Assembly (NCBI GenBank): GCA_018806915.1
Contig: JAGKQI010000034.1
Span: 744,001 to 808,000 of the forward strand
Reading direction: 5' to 3'
Length of the DNA: 64,000 nucleotides
From: Phytophthora colocasiae
Lineage: Eukaryota; Oomycota; Peronosporomycetes; Peronosporales; Peronosporaceae
Under the pieces are notes generated by a model that worked only from the letters and a program-made list of their open reading frames with translations, was not told the DNA's origin and made no database searches. How positions within the stretch are numbered: position 1 is the stretch's first letter; each line of letters starts with the position of its first letter. This document shows, piece by piece, positions 46,781-58,321 of this stretch. Made by a program: the position numbers and the translations under genes.

Positions 46781-49700
46781 TCTATGAGCGGTGCTCCAGA
46801 GTCACGTCGACCAGTCCAACGGGACATCGTGGGACTTCGTCGCGACGCGACTACGGCTTCGAGCCTCGTGACCCTGCCGAGCAGGTGAAGCAATTGATGG
46901 CACAGCCAAACCTGCACGGTTACGCCATAGGCGCACCACCTCGCACGGTGACCAAGACTCAGCAACGGCAAGGGCTCCATGAGCGTTTCCTGACCCCGCA
47001 GGTGTGCACACTCGCCAAGTATCGGCAACGCTTAGATAAGCAACGGCGACGGGAGTCTGTACCTCAGATGAGGACTTATCCACTCCTTCTCCAAACTGGA
47101 GAGACTACCCGGGACTACATGGTCCATGTGGCCACCTGGGCTGAGGCTTCACGGAAGCTCGCGTCGTTCGATCGGCTCATGGAGAGCTGCTCCGAGGTGG
47201 ACGTCCGCCTCGCTCGAGGTCTACTCTTCCAGTACGCGAAGCTACGCGTGCGGCCCGGCCGCTTTCCTCGTCACACGACGGCAGTGGCTCCCGCCTCTCA
47301 GGCCACTATCCCTGCTTCGCAGAACGCTCCTCTTGTCTCCGAAGGAGACTCACTGGCTATGCCAGCCACGGACCAGAGCCTGAGCTCGGCTGCTAGTCCG
47401 TCAGCTTCTCACACTAGTGGCGAGAAGCGTGTGTCGACCGAGTGGTCGACCTCGAGCCCTTCGGGCGCCTCCGATCTTCGCGATCAAAAACGTCCACGAC
47501 GTCAGGACAGTCCTGCCACGGGGGTCTCGATCCGAGACAATGGTCTCTGGCAGCCCATGCTGGCGGAAGACCCGATCGATGAAGATCGTCGCTGTACCAG
47601 CGCCATCGACGGTGTCCGGCACAGCCGCTAGGTGAGCCATCTTGCTCAGACGGTCAACAAAGACCACCACGCCCGTGTTGCCTGCCGTATCCTTCGGCAG
47701 GCCAAACACAAAGTCCATACTCATGGACTGCCAACACCCAGTGGGTACAGGCAAGCTCGCCAAAGGCGCAGCCGCATGCGGCGAGGGTTTAACCCGCTGA
47801 CCATCTCGCACGTGTGCACATATGTGCTGACCCACTTGTACATCTTCGGCCACCAGTACATGGAGCTCACCGAGCCGTAGGTCTTCTCGCGACCGAGGTG
47901 GCCGCCTGTGGGTGTGTCATGGGCCTCGTAGAGGATACGGTACTTCATATCCTCATCGTGAGGAACCACCACACGTGGTGGGTCATCCTGACCCGTGCTG
48001 TAGTACAGCAGACCACCTTCCAGGCTGTAGCGTTGGAGTCTCGCCTTTAGGCGTCGTGACAGAGTCACCTTTGAGTCCTTAAACTCATCGCTCCCTAGAG
48101 CTTGAAGCAGCGCGACACAGGAGTCGTCCTGAGCGTACGCTGCTCGAACCATGTCCGTCACGGACGATGTCACCGAGGTGACATGAGATAACTCATAGTC
48201 CGGGCGACGTGATAACGCGTCAGCCTTCTGCCTGCCAGGCTTGTACTTCACCTCGAAGTTATACTCCGCAAAGAAGGAGAGCCATCGGGCCATCCTCTGT
48301 GAGAGGTGGGGCGACTGCGTCGCGGTGCGTAGCGACGCATGATCCGTGTAGATCACGAATGGCTTGGAGCCGAGCAGGTAAACCCTGAATTTGACGAGAG
48401 CGTACTTCATCGCAAGTAGCTCCTTGTCATGAACTGGATAGTTCTTCTCAGCAGCCTTGAGCTGTCGAGACTCAAACGCAATGACGCGTTCGCGCCCGTC
48501 GGCGTCCGCTTGTAGCAAAGCACTGCCGATGGCAAAGTCCGAGGCGTCACAGACGACGATGAACGGACGATCGGGGTCTGGCAACGCCAGTATCGGTGCC
48601 TGAAGCAGGCTATCCTTGATACAAGTGAACGCACTCTCGTGCTCGGCACGCCATACCCACTCGGCATCCTTCTTAAGGAGATCCGTCAGTGGCCGAGCCA
48701 ACTCAGCGTAGTTCTCGCTGTACTTGTGCAAGTAGTTGGCCAAGCCCAGCCACTTACGCAAGTCCTTCTGGCTCAAGGGAACCGGCCAGTCCACAATGGC
48801 CTTGACCTTTGCTGGATCAGCACGAAGGCCATGCTTCCCAATGAAGCACCCTAGGAAAGGGATTTCTTCCGCGCCAAAGACGCACTTGTCCGCGTTGGCG
48901 TACAATTTGTTCGTGCGCATGCACTCGAGCACAGCTCTCACGTGTTCCACGTGCACCTCAACGTCAGTCTTGCCGTGTTCGGCCTGACTGTGGACGAACA
49001 CGTCGTCAAAGTACGTCTGTGCAAATGCCCGTAGGGGCCTGAACAACTGCGTCACTAGACGATTGAACGTTGCAGGCGCATTCGACAGCCCTTGGGGCAT
49101 GACGAGCCACTCCCAGAGCATACCGCTCGGGGTGCTCACCGCTGTAAGTGGAATATCACTGGCTCGCATGAGCAACTGATAGTAGCCATCGACTAAGTCT
49201 AGCGCACTGTACATGGTGCAACCCACCATGCTGTTCTGAAGAACATCCTTCCTAGGAATCGGTGTCTGCGCCGAAATCGTGGCAGCGTTGAGCTTATTAA
49301 AAGCGTGAACGATACGCCATTTGCCATTCGGCTTTCTGACACAGAACGTAGGTGCGGAGTGCGGAGACTTGCTCTCGCGCACGAGACCCGCCGCGTGCTT
49401 CGCACGTAAGAAGGCGTCAATGACGTCGCGTTGCTCTTTAGGAAGAGGCCACTGTCGGGTCACGCAGTATTTAGTTCCGGGACCTAAGTCTATCTCGTGA
49501 CGAACGCCTCGGTCAGGAGGCAGGCCACTCGGTGGTTCCTTCGAGACAACGTCTCCATATTCCTTCAGCAAGGAGTAGAAGGGATCCGAGGGATTCTCGA
49601 GGATCTCCGATCCACTCGTGGCGTTCAACGCCTTCTTGACTTCGGCCAAGACGGACTCGTCAACGAGGGATGATGAGTTTAACTCCTCTTCAGGTCGAAC

Positions 49701-50665
49701 GATGACTACCTCGGCGAGTTCGCCAGCCTTCAAAGCATCGCCAAAGTCGGCGAAGGACATCCCTTCTAGCTCAAGGAGTTTGTCAACACTCGGCAGTTCG
49801 TCCAGCAGGACGCTGCCTTCGGCACTGCCGTCCACTCCATCGACCAGAGTGTATAGCTGCCCACAGCCCTCCTGTGCGTCGTCACTCGACGTCACGGATG
49901 ACTCGACGCAGAGCGTCTCGCCCGAAGGGCCTTACGACGTCTTCGCCTAGCCGAGGAACGTCTACTCGACGGAGTACGTGCCGTCGCACAAGTTTCGGCC
50001 TCACCAGGCCCAGTGTCGGAGACACTCAGCGACCTACTCGGTCGATTACCGATGTCGCTCAGCGGAGTACGTGCCGCCGCACAATCAATGACCGTAGCAG
50101 GTTCAATGTCAGAGACATTCAGCGATCGACTTGGTCCACGACCAGCATCGCTCGGCGGAGTACGTACCGCCCCACAGGGATTACGTGGGCTCTGCCCACA
50201 CGTTGACTCACTGTCAACCAGCGCTACGCGCTCAACAGGACTGCGGTCCTCACACTCAATGCTGTCCGACCTCCAGCATCGTAGCCGACTCGGCTCGATG
50301 CTCGCGCCAATAGCGCTTCTGCTTCCTAGCAGAGATGGGTTCATGACTCGCCAAAGCTCCACTAGAAGAGAAGTGCGTTGCACCTAAGGTCTTCGACCTC
50401 CAATTGATCCAGGGCTCGTGGCGCTCCAGCCACGCCATACCAAGGATGAGGCGTTTTCGTACGAGGCAAATGCCTCAAGGCGCGCGTTGACGGCTTCCGG
50501 CCCTTGAGACGCAAGGTGCGCCATACCTTCAGGGCCCAGCAAGAACGTAAGCTTGTTAAGCGTGTCCCGCTGACTCGGAGTCAAGTGAGTGAATGCTTCT
50601 GGCTCCATTCTTACTGAGAAACAGTCTTCGACTCAGGAGTTGGAGTCACTACTAGTGCTACCAGA
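46781..50665 (-). mobile_element. Unit F: deletion derivative with the longest pol frame of the array
   Basis: Same deletions as D and E but ten bases longer, because CVRKPNGKWRIVHAFNKL is intact near 49320. Linker, RT, RNase H and integrase zinc region are therefore open for 724 codons (49895 to 47721). It still lacks the chromodomain, the integrase Glu, the PPT, most of gag and the protease active site. gag remnant at 50608, opposite-strand ORF fragment at 46885-47524. Confidence 0.88.
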
Positions 50666-50988
50666 TGCAGCGGGGCTGCGTAGGTGTGCACGGCACAGAG
50701 GAAGTTTGGTTGACTCGTAGAGTCCTGCTTGCAAGGCACTAGCCTTCGGTTCTATACAAGAACCAAGTAGTCCACTAAATACGGGACTTCCACATTCAGA
50801 GTCCCTATAATAAAGGAACTAACACTCAAAATGCAATGTGTGGCTCTGAGCTAGCTGCCAGCAACTGGCTACATATGTGACGTGTGACAAACACTATGTG
50901 TCGTACACAGATCTGTGACTTGTGACATGGCCGGTGTATACCACACCATCTGTAGCCAAGGCGCGCAGCGCCGTGTAACCCCGTTACA
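50666..50988 (-). repeat. Outer (5') LTR of the array
   Basis: 323 bp, ending at TTACA (50988). It has its own internal deletion: it keeps the TCCCTATAATAAAGG part but lacks the stretch with the AATAAA signal. Beyond it lies CCAGG, complement CCTGG, the same five bases that follow the LTR at 17489. Confidence 0.88.
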
Positions 50989-51443
50989 CCAGGTGTCTGG
51001 TGACATTCCCTAGTTGACCTGGAGAACTACTGGTAGTGATACCAGAGTCACACAGCAAGGCGGGCGTGTGTTACCTCCTTGTATTGTCCTTGTAGTTTCG
51101 TTGTCATTGCAATGAGACCCTCGCCGGGGTCGTAGGAGTGTTGGTGAGAGTGAGGGTTCCTTACGTAGACCGTCGGATGTCCTTCTGATCCTCACAGGAG
51201 TGCTAGAGAGTCGAACGTTGTCCGGTGAACATTTGTGTACGCCGGAGATTTCTAAAGGCACAAGAGAAATTAATACAATGGGAAGTCCAATAATTATTCC
51301 TCCGAGATAACCGCCCTGCACCGCGGTAAAAGTTGCACCGACTTCGCGACAACTAATGCGCGTGCCTGGATCTTGGTATCGTGATATCACCAGATCCAAG
51401 AGAGTTTGAGAAGAGGGTTTCCTGTAAAGCGTCTTAATTCAAG
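50989..51443 (+). other. Leader/LTR remainder of the 51-57 kb element
   Basis: No gene seen. It begins with the flank of the array (CCAGGTGTCTGGTGACATTCC) and ends at the gag start. A near-palindrome lies at about 51369-51398 (GGATCT... AGATCC). I could not place the LTR end or the PBS with certainty. Confidence 0.4.
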
Positions 51444-54400
51444 ATGGCTTCACATGGAACTACGAGAGGAAGACGTAGGGGGCGACACGTCAGTCGAAGC
51501 GTCTTCAAGGTCTTCCGCCTGACAATCAACCCGACTTGGATGCTGTTCAGAGGGCGGCACGCGAGAGGAGAAAGGCTGTACGTGAAGAGGAAGCAGTCGA
51601 GGAAGTTAACGTCCCGGAACCGGCGGCCGAAAACCAGCCTGCTGCGGAGCCTAAGCCCAAGAGACACCCGATGTGTCTGGTGAACAAGGTTCAGAGGAAG
51701 GTCGGTCAGAAGCCGAGGCTTCTGGTGACGAAGCGACCACTGCCCGTGAGGGTGGTTATGAGGCGTCTGAGGAGGCGCCGATGTGGTTGAGCCCCCGCAG
51801 GTTATTGACTTGCGTTCCGAGTCGACGACTTCTAGGAAGTCCGTGGGAGAAATGAAAACCGAACACGGACTCGCTGATGAACGTGTCTCTCCGACTGTGA
51901 AGTCCGAAGACACTGGGTCTGAGACCACCTCAGTAGCAGGTTCTGGAACTCAAATCCTGCTTCATACAGCATCGTCTGAAGGACAGCGACGCACTCGAGT
52001 GCCGTCAGAGTATTCATCAAGATCTCGACATACGACAAGTCTTGGATTCGAGGAAAACTATGGCGCCTCGAGCAGAATTCCGATATCCACATGTCTTCTG
52101 GGAATACTGAAGAACACCACCACTTGATGTAGTCGCCAGTCGCTGCCGCAGTTTTCGGGAAGACATTTGCGTCAGGCTTTGATGTTCGCCAGACATCTGA
52201 AGAACTGGTTGAGTGGGCCACTGTGACCGCCAGGTCACAAGTTCATCGACTCCCAGAATACACGAAGGCAGGCAAGGAAGCACGTTAAGATGAAGCTGTT
52301 GGTATATTACGCGATGAGGAGGCTGACCTACAAGGACGACAGATGATCATGAGACTCCGGGTGACCGGACTCAGAGTCATACATAGTTCTGACGGGTCCA
52401 GCAGTAGAGAACCGCCTCAGTCCAAGCGCCTGCAGCATGGTCCGCCACGCCCGCAAGTCTCGTCGACACCATCTGCACGTATACCGGCAGAGAACTCAGC
52501 GATGGCGTCGACAGTCACTTTGATAGCACTCGTTTGGAGTCTGGTGTGCCAATGTCTGATGATCGAGGTAGCTCTCTGACGACTGATGTACCCGTGCCAA
52601 GTGTCATCGGAACCTCGCGTACTTTTGAGGATCATTCGTCTGGACTTCAGACCTCTCGTGGAAGTTCCACAGACTCGTCGCTGATGTCTATGAGTCGAGA
52701 TGCGTCATCGCATATGCCATTGTCGGTCGAAAGTCTGGCGATGATCGCCCAAGGTGCTGAAGCCGGAGGAATGGTCGACGGAGAGTCTATGGGAATCCAC
52801 GTGACACGAACACTGATGCCGGTGAAGTCGGAACCCGATGACTTCGAGATGTTGGAAGAGAAGCCTGAGTTTCCAGAAGTGATGTCAGAGAGACAGTTGT
52901 CTACCAGAGATTCTGTGCAAGATTCTGTTCACCAGACGCCGGAAGCTCCATCACGTGGGAGAAGCCACCAGAGCAGACATCAGAGTCTGAAGAGCGAGGA
53001 TCGCCAGAAAATGTCTTCCAGACGCTTGAGTTCCGTTGCGTCAAGCCACACACGAAGTTTCCAGAGATCAGGCCCAGCGCAGATCGAATTGAACGCTATG
53101 TGGCAGCAACAGGAATGGCAGTGTCGAATGGAACAGGAGCAGAAGGAATTTCTGGCCAGAGAACGTCTGGAATCCATGGAGCGTGAACGTCGACGTAAAC
53201 AACGGGAACTTGATACGCGCCAGCAGATCCAGACCCTTACAGACCGACTACTTGAGTCTGAAAGCGCCAGACTGGAAGATCAGAGACGCGTGGATGACTT
53301 GGAAGAACGTGAGTAAGGCGTCAGAGTCCAAGCTCAAGTATCATTCGATATCGTCCGAGAGACAGGTGTCCGACGAACAAGCTTCTGGTAAACAGTTTTC
53401 CGACACACAGCGTCTGGAGACCGAGTTTGCAGATCGCTGGAAACAACGGGAAGCCGAAGCCGAACGTGCAAGTTGGGCAGACGAGCTGAAACGTGACTGG
53501 ATTTCGCAAATGGAGACCTTACGACAGCGGGTGCACGACGTGGAGGCGGAGCGTGACAGGGACCGAGAAAGTTCCCAGAACATGCAACGTTTACAAGCCG
53601 GAGAATTAAGGAACCTTCGTGCAACATTGTCCCAAGTTCAAGGAGTCGCCCACCCTGAAGTAGCAACTTCAACCCAGATCTCCGGTGAACATGACCCTAA
53701 ACCGGCAACCGGACTTCTGGTGAACAGTCGGGATACGGGAGATTGCACACCTGGGGTTAGGGGATCAGAAGAAGACGCTAGTAGGGGTAGGGTTACACCC
53801 ATTAAAACGACGGAGGCCTTCCATACGCCTCTTCCCCTACGGAGATCGACCGACACCAAGCACGCGAAGGCTGGAAGGCATGGCGCGGCCGCTACGACGA
53901 CTCAGACGGCTCAAGCGGCTCCCGTGACCGAGATCAAGACCGAAGGAAGGCGCTCAGCAACTCCCAGGCGCGATGAACACCGGAAACCCAGTGAAAGACG
54001 CTCTGAAGATGGTCGAGACGCTCCTCGGAAGCCCGGAAGACGTGGGAATGACCCAGACCCTGGCGGAAGCTCCAGTGACTCAAGCTCGGACTCCGGGAAC
54101 TCGTCGTCTGATGACCTGGACCCTCCGGAGGTCGTTAACCTGACTGCGTCTCACGGACAAGCTGGAACGACCCTGTTGACTATGAGGCCCTTTATAAACT
54201 CAAGTATCATCGGAGAATTTGATCCCCGAGCGACATTACGAGAACGTGTTCACTGGTGGGAGCGCTTCGTGAACATGGCATCTCAGGGAGCGTGGACGAA
54301 CAAGACCCGCATACAAGAACTCAAGCTGAAGCTCCCGGTGTCTGCCAGAGATTGGTTCAACCAGCTCCCGAAGAGTTTTTCCCTTGACTGAAGAAATTAT

Positions 54401-55374
54401 CATCGGAGTTTCGCAGGCGCTATTGCAAGGCCCGGTCATCATACTCCGAGAGGTACTTCACGATGGAAATGAAGAGTTCCGAGACTCCGTTGGACTTGTT
54501 TTATCGCCTGAACTCTGCCGCCGGAAAAGCTGAAGTGGACTTCAGAAAATCTTTCAGACGTCTGGAGAATCACGTTCTGAGGTACATCACCAAGCTGAAG
54601 GACGAGCGTCTGAAGATCGCGTTACAAGGCCGGAAGTTCATGAGTATCTCAGACTTGGAATACGCTCTACAACAGGACGAAGATGTCTGGCGAACTACTG
54701 ATCAAGATACTACGACCACCAGACATCGGGACTTCCGAGCGAACAATCTCCCACGCGGACAGTTTAAGCCAAAGCGTATGGGGTAGACTTACGTCGCCCG
54801 AGAAGCAGACTCAGATGACTTTGATGATGAAGACGCTGACGCCCGAACTCAAGAGAAGGACGCCAGAGCCTCGTCGTCAGAACATGATCGTGAGACGTCG
54901 GGTGTACAATCTTCGTCTGGTGTACAAGTTGCTCCTCATACCTCTGGTGGTGCTGATTGGACTCAGACTCTGACAAACGAAGTTTATCGGGTCATGGACA
55001 ACATGGGATGGCGACCGCCGCCCCAGTCTCCCCGAGGATCATCAGGTCAAGACTTCCAGCAGACACGCCGTGATAACTCTGACTACTGGAACAAGTTCTG
55101 CGAGAAGTGTCGCCGCTCAGGTCATTCAGAAGAGAACTGCTGGGGAGACATTGTCTGTGACAGATGTCAGGAGAGAGGTCACCCAAGCAGAATGTGCCGA
55201 GTACCGCCGTGTGAGGTTTGCGGAAAGGTTCATTCTGGGAGACCGTGTGAAGACGTCAAGACTCTGGAATCCCTCAAGAAACTAGCCCGTCAAGGTGCAC
55301 TGAAGGACGTGCCGGATCATCTATTGGAGAAACTCCTGGGTGACGAGGCTGACTCTGGGAAACAGTTAAATTAG
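51444..55374 (+). pseudogene. gag: Long gag of a second Gypsy-like family, frameshifted
   Basis: Starts MASHGTTRGRRRGR. The first 1.1 kb changes frame several times and encodes an acidic disordered region. From 52534 a better frame shows Ser-rich sequence and coiled coil (MEQEQKEFLARERLESMERERRRKQREL), shifting frame near 53310 and again near 54391 where one G is missing. The retrotransposon gag core follows (FDPRATLRERVHWWERFVNMASQGAW, KLPVSARDWFNQL, EFRRRYCKARSSYSERYF). One in-frame TAG is at 54784. At the C-terminus a zinc region has three Cys/His groups (CEKCRRSGHSEENC, CDRCQERGHPSRMC, CEVCGKVHSGRPC). The length, over 1200 codons, is unusual for gag. Confidence 0.8.
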
Positions 55375-55432
55375 CAAGGGGATCCGAAACGCGCCGGGCA
55401 AGGCACCCCCCTCCCCAGAGTTATGTGTTCTA

Positions 55433-57030
55433 GTGTACGTAGGACCGGAGCTAAAAACAACCCAACCTAAAAATCAACATTGCATGACCGCTTTAGCTCA
55501 AGAATCAGCCATGTCTTCAGAAATTCCGCGTCTGAGAGACAGTTCATCGGGCCTTCCGAGAGACTGTTCACCGGACTTTCCGAAGGACAATGAATCGCCT
55601 CCGGACGATACAATCCAGTTTCGTCTAAAAGACGGAGAATGTTATGGCTGGTGGGAGGATCACTACCCTGATCCTGCAAAGCGTTATGTGGTTATGGTGC
55701 ATGGCACTGTCAATGATCATCGGACCAAGATTCTCCTGGACACCGGTGCGACTATTAACATCCTGAGTTACGACTTTGCGCGTAAGCTCGGACTCAGGCT
55801 TAAGTCACACAAACAAACAAGGGTGTCCGGGATGGGAGGAGTCCCGACGTACATTGGTGCCAGAGCTGAGATCAAGCTGACTCTCGGACCGAGAGTGGTT
55901 TACATTGTTGATGTCTGGGTCGCGAACATCATGTTCGCTGCTGGCCTGAGGATCAGTGTCCGTGAGGGACTGGTGTCTATGCCAGACGAAGTCGTGGTGA
56001 TGATGTGCAGTTGGGAGCCTGGCGATCATATCGGCAGGAACAGGTCCATCAGACCAAGTGAAGCTGTACTTCTGAGACCTGGTGAAGAATTCATTGTTCG
56101 GATTGACTATGGACCGACGAACCCACAACGAGAGGTCGTGTGGGTGGGACGTGGAGACCGTTGGGTGACTCAGCTGATTTATGCAGCCCGGTCGTGGCCT
56201 GTGGCGGTGCGTGTGGTGAACATTTCTGACAAGAATACTTGGGTGAATGAATTTTCTGATGTCGCAAGGATTGTGGAGTATGGATTTTTCCCACGACATG
56301 GTCGCTTTGTACGGCCAGGCTCTGCAGCCTACCGTGACTGGGAAGTTTTGATTCTGGAGAACACTCCGTCACCAGAAACGAAGAGACGTCTGAAGGCCGA
56401 AGCTGACTTGGAGCATCTGATACCTCAATCTCCGTGTGTGGATCACCCGGTATACCCGTGGCCAACTAAGATCTTACAGCGCCCAAGGCTGGACAATGCT
56501 CGAGTACAGTTTGTGAGGCCTCCTTCGGTCCCACGAACAAAACGGGTTCGTTTCGCTTTGGATGTGGCTACGCAGACAGATGACTGGGTGGATGTCGGAA
56601 AAGAGGAGACCCGAGATACCGCTATGGACACCAGAGATTTGAAGTTGCTGTCAGAGAGAGTGACCCGGAAACACTCTGAGACCACGTCTGGAATTTCGAG
56701 TAGCATTGTCGAGGATGGAGTCGCCCTGAGTGTTTCTGGTGAACTGTCCATGGGAGATGAGGATTCGACAGACTGTTCGTGGGATATCCCAATCCAGAGT
56801 ATGCCAGGCACCTCTGTGGAAAAGCTCCGAGCCGAGTACGAGCGGTGCATGCGAGTCACGAATGAAGAACTGGATCTGGAACCCGGTATCTATATACGGG
56901 AAGGAACAGAGCTACTCTCTCAATTACGTGACCAGCTGGTTATGTTACCTGAATTGGAAGAATTGACTACATTAATAAGGCTGACGTTGGAGTACCCGGG
57001 AAAACGACGCCGGAGATGGATACGATACGG
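55433..57030 (+). CDS. Aspartic protease and N-terminal pol of the second Gypsy-like family, truncated
   Basis: Open from 55433; the first ATG is near 55483 (MTALAQESAMSSE). The protease has KILLDTGATINILSYDFARKLGL near 55730 with the flap-side region VSGMGGVPTYIG and a hydrophobic YIVDVWVANIMF stretch. A long region follows without a recognised domain, then an acidic part (EELDLEPGIYIREGTELLSQLRDQL). At about 57030 the frame runs into a 5'-truncated LTR of the first Gypsy family, so RT and beyond are lost. It is in a different frame from gag, and the two do not overlap (gap 55375-55432). Confidence 0.78.
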
Positions 57031-57312
57031 CCTCAGAGCCACAGATTACATTTTGATTAGGATTTATTATGTTAGATATTAAATCCGTTACATTTATGAT
57101 TAGGGCAGATAAAAGGAAAATCAACACAGTTCAGTTTGCATTTTACAAAATTAGTGTCAGTCATTTATTATAGGGACACTGATTCTATTAGTCCCGTATT
57201 TAGTGGACTACTTGGTTCTTGTAAAGAACCGAAGGCTGGCGCCTTGCAAGCGAGACTCTAAAAGTCAACTCAACTTCTTCTGTGCGGTGCACACCTACGC
57301 AGCCCCGCCGCA
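57031..57312 (+). repeat. 5'-truncated LTR of Gypsy element 5, followed by PBS
   Basis: Homology starts at CTCAGAGCCACA, so about the first 140-150 bp of the LTR are missing. It ends CCGCA at 57312. Two bases later the PBS TGGTAACACTCGTAGTC starts at 57315. Confidence 0.88.
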
Positions 57313-58321
57313 TCTGGTAACACTCGTAGTCAATCCGACTCCTGAGTCGAAGACTGTTTCTCTGTGAAAATGGAGCAAGAAGCGTACGCTCACTTGACTC
57401 CGAGTCAGCAGGACACGCTAAGCAAGCTTACGTCTTTGCTGGGCCCTGAAGGTATGGCGCACCTCGCGTCTCAAGGGCCGGCGGAGGCCGTCAACGCGCG
57501 CCACGAGGCGTTTACCTCGTACGAGAACGCTCTCGTTGAGCACATTCAGCGGAATGTAAAAGGGAGTACCCCTGCTCCGAGAGCCAAGCCCGTCATGCTC
57601 AGCGTGAAGACCTTCCACGGGAAGGAAGGAGAGAACCTCCTGTTGTGGACCTGAGGTCGAATGGCTATGGGGGCCGCCATGCTCCAATTGGAGGGGCAAC
57701 GCGTGGCGTTCGCCTTTTCTAAGCTCGAGGGGCGAGCACGAGAATGGGCCTTGACGTCTGTGACGTCGGTGGAGGCAGCCTTCACCACGTGGGGCGAGCT
57801 AAAGGCCAAGTTCACGCAAGTGTTTGCTCCGCCTAACCAGGCGTATCGCGTGCGATCACGCTTCCTTGCTTGCCGACAGGGCAAGAAGGATCTGGTGGAC
57901 TATGTCCATTCTACCTGAGGTGGTCGTCGTGACCGTCTTCATGGAAGGCTTGAGAGCTGGCATGGCCAGGACGGAGGCGTTTCGTCAGAACCCTCGTAGC
58001 TTCGAGGACGCTGTCAGCGTGACATTGAATGCCGAGCACAACTTTAAGCTGTCGAGGGTCGGTGGACCTGAGCCCATGGACCTCAGCTATGCTAAAGACG
58101 AAGTAGCCGAGCTACGAGCTGCGGTGCAGCGCATGAGCACCCGCCGGTGCTATACGTGTGGCAGTCCCACACATCTGAGGCCCAACTGCCCTCTGCGCAA
58201 AGAGCGCGTCGGCCAGAATGGCCTGCCGCGAGTCCCACATCGGGCTCTGCCCAGGGAAACACCGACTCCCAGTAGACGCGGGGCGGTCTGCTGGGGAAGA
58301 ACTGAGTTTTGCAGTGCGTGA
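57313..58321 (+). pseudogene. gag: Gypsy element 5 gag, with stop and deletions
   Basis: [17 protein letters not shown] starts at 57370. A TGA at 57652-57654 replaces the Arg codon after LLLWT. A deletion of about 40 bp near 57910 removes [14 protein letters not shown] and shifts frame, after which [17 protein letters not shown] and the knuckle [14 protein letters not shown] are readable. A 7-bp loss near 58225 changes the frame again before the end. Confidence 0.87.
58254..58295 (+). promoter_or_regulatory. Frameshift cassette of Gypsy element 5
   Basis: GGGAAAC at 58254-58260, spacer of seven bases (58261-58267), stem CCCAGTAGAC at 58268-58277 and GTCTGCTGGG at 58286-58295. One pair is T-G instead of T-A relative to unit A, so the hairpin still closes. 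The spacer sequence differs from unit A (ACCGACT against GACGGCT) but its length does not. Confidence 0.65.

Larger units (their letters stand above)
17797..50988 (-). mobile_element. Tandem array of six LTR-sharing Gypsy units (A-F)
   Basis: Six internal regions in the same minus orientation alternate with single LTRs at 22505, 29829, 38081, 42272, 46464 and 50666. Each LTR is at once the 5' LTR of the unit on its left and the 3' LTR of the unit on its right. Internal lengths: A about 6.9 kb counting its inverted part, B 6911 bp, C about 5.7 kb without its pogo insert, D and E about 3.87 kb, F ten bases longer. Units differ by point changes and small indels, so they are not one sequence repeated by mistake. 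Unequal crossing-over between LTRs is the simplest origin. Confidence 0.85.

Noticed and set aside
38397..50988. Possible assembly duplication of one 4.19-kb unit
   Set aside because: Units D, E and F differ by point changes and a 10-bp indel in a mosaic pattern, so simple artificial repetition is unlikely, though the unit number still needs long reads.
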